Shown piece by piece: positions 12,513 through 12,931 of a DNA stretch of 12,931 nt. The notes under the pieces were generated by a model, which worked only from the letters and a program-made list of their open reading frames with translations, ran no database searches and was not told the DNA's origin. A program made the position numbers and the translations under genes. The DNA comes from Gallionella sp. Lineage in GTDB: Bacteria > Pseudomonadota > Gammaproteobacteria > Burkholderiales > Gallionellaceae. How positions within the stretch are numbered: the stretch's first letter is position 1; each line of letters opens with the position of its first letter. Location of the stretch: positions 1-12,931 of the forward strand of contig SCPW01000124.1 in the NCBI GenBank assembly GCA_004298605.1. Reading direction: 5' to 3'.

Positions 12513-12931
12513 TTATTTCCTTTCTATTTGGGTAATGTCGCGCACTGCGCCTTTGTCGGCGCTGGTGGTCATGGCGGCGTAGGCGCGCAATGCAACCGAT
12601 ACCTGCCGCTCGCGGCCAAGCGGCTGCCATGCCTTGCTTCCTCGGGCTTCCATCGCGGTGCGGCGGCGTTGCATTTCCGCATCGGAAATCACCAGCGTAA
12701 TGCTGCGCCGAGGGATGTCGATCGCGATGGTATCGCCTTCTTCCACCAGCCCAATTGCGCCGCTCCGCGCCGCTTCCGGCGAGACGTGGCCGATGCTTAA
12801 GCCGGATGTGCCGCCGGAGAATCGCCCGTCGGTAAGTAGCGCGCACGCCGCACCCAAGCCTTTTGATTTCAGGTAACTGGTGGGGTAAAGCATTTCCTGC
12901 ATACCCGGCCCGCCCTTCGGCCCTTCGTAGC
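12513..12931 (-). CDS. ilvD: Dihydroxy-acid dehydratase, C-terminal part
   Basis: The last ~139 codons; the gene begins beyond the right edge and the frame is open to it. IlvD removes water from dihydroxy-acids in isoleucine and valine synthesis, using an Fe-S cluster and Mg. The fragment opens with [14 protein letters not shown], followed by [24 protein letters not shown], which contains the family's SGGTSG loop, and then [15 protein letters not shown]. All three are hallmark blocks of the IlvD/Edd C-terminal domain. [16 protein letters not shown] and the Ile/Asp context fit IlvD rather than phosphogluconate dehydratase. The tail [21 protein letters not shown] is typical of the long proteobacterial form. 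Only one base separates its stop from the mutarotase ATG. Confidence 0.96.
   Translation of the reverse strand, partial: YEGPKGGPGMQEMLYPTSYLKSKGLGAACALLTDGRFSGGTSGLSIGHVSPEAARSGAIGLVEEGDTIAIDIPRRSITLVISDAEMQRRRTAMEARGSKAWQPLGRERQVSVALRAYAAMTTSADKGAVRDITQIERK

Overview
The window looks like ordinary chromosomal sequence from a betaproteobacterium. The best match to what I know is the Nitrosomonadales/Gallionellaceae side of that class, but this is inference. It rests on protein character: a CCA enzyme C-terminus, TtcA, a short-form PyrC, class II PPK2 next to SixA, small c551/c552-type cytochromes and a Lys-rich ribbon-helix-helix-like protein. No phage, insertion sequence, CRISPR array, tRNA or rRNA was found.

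Layout. 1-679 (+): the end of cca, overlapped by a secreted four-EF-hand protein. 680-1192: a 513-base non-coding stretch with several hairpins, a strong terminator and a promoter for the next gene. 1193-1717 (+): an unrecognised secreted protein with its own terminator hairpin. 1841-3199 (-): a MidA-type methyltransferase, divergent from a plus-strand cluster at 3246-6227. That cluster is pteridine reductase, ttcA, pyrC and a DUF2288 protein, with several ATGA-type overlaps, and it ends at a terminator lying inside the 3' end of the convergent cytochrome b561 gene. 6249-8953 (-): a probable sixA - pap - cytochrome b561 transcription unit. 9081-9437 (+): a small DNA-binding-like protein, separated from a convergent cytochrome c gene (9541-9861, -) by a two-way terminator. 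10181-10525 (+): a lipoprotein cytochrome c related to the previous one. 10732-11538 (-): a secreted SUMF1/FGE-fold protein with a TTG start. 11600-12931 (-): a hexose-6-phosphate mutarotase, one base behind the end of ilvD, which runs off the right edge.

The genes are mostly housekeeping: tRNA maturation and thiolation, pyrimidine, pteridine and branched-chain amino acid synthesis, polyphosphate-linked nucleotide phosphorylation, and c/b-type electron transfer. No new defence or biosynthetic system is visible.

The most unusual feature is a pair of dispersed repeat families, each present twice. One copy of each lies in the intergenic gap at 10538-10705. The other copy of each is inserted in frame inside the methyltransferase gene (2335-2461 and 2581-2635), where the two add about 60 residues of repeat-encoded sequence to an otherwise intact enzyme. 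The second point worth checking is a possible small RNA ending at the 1034-1059 terminator.
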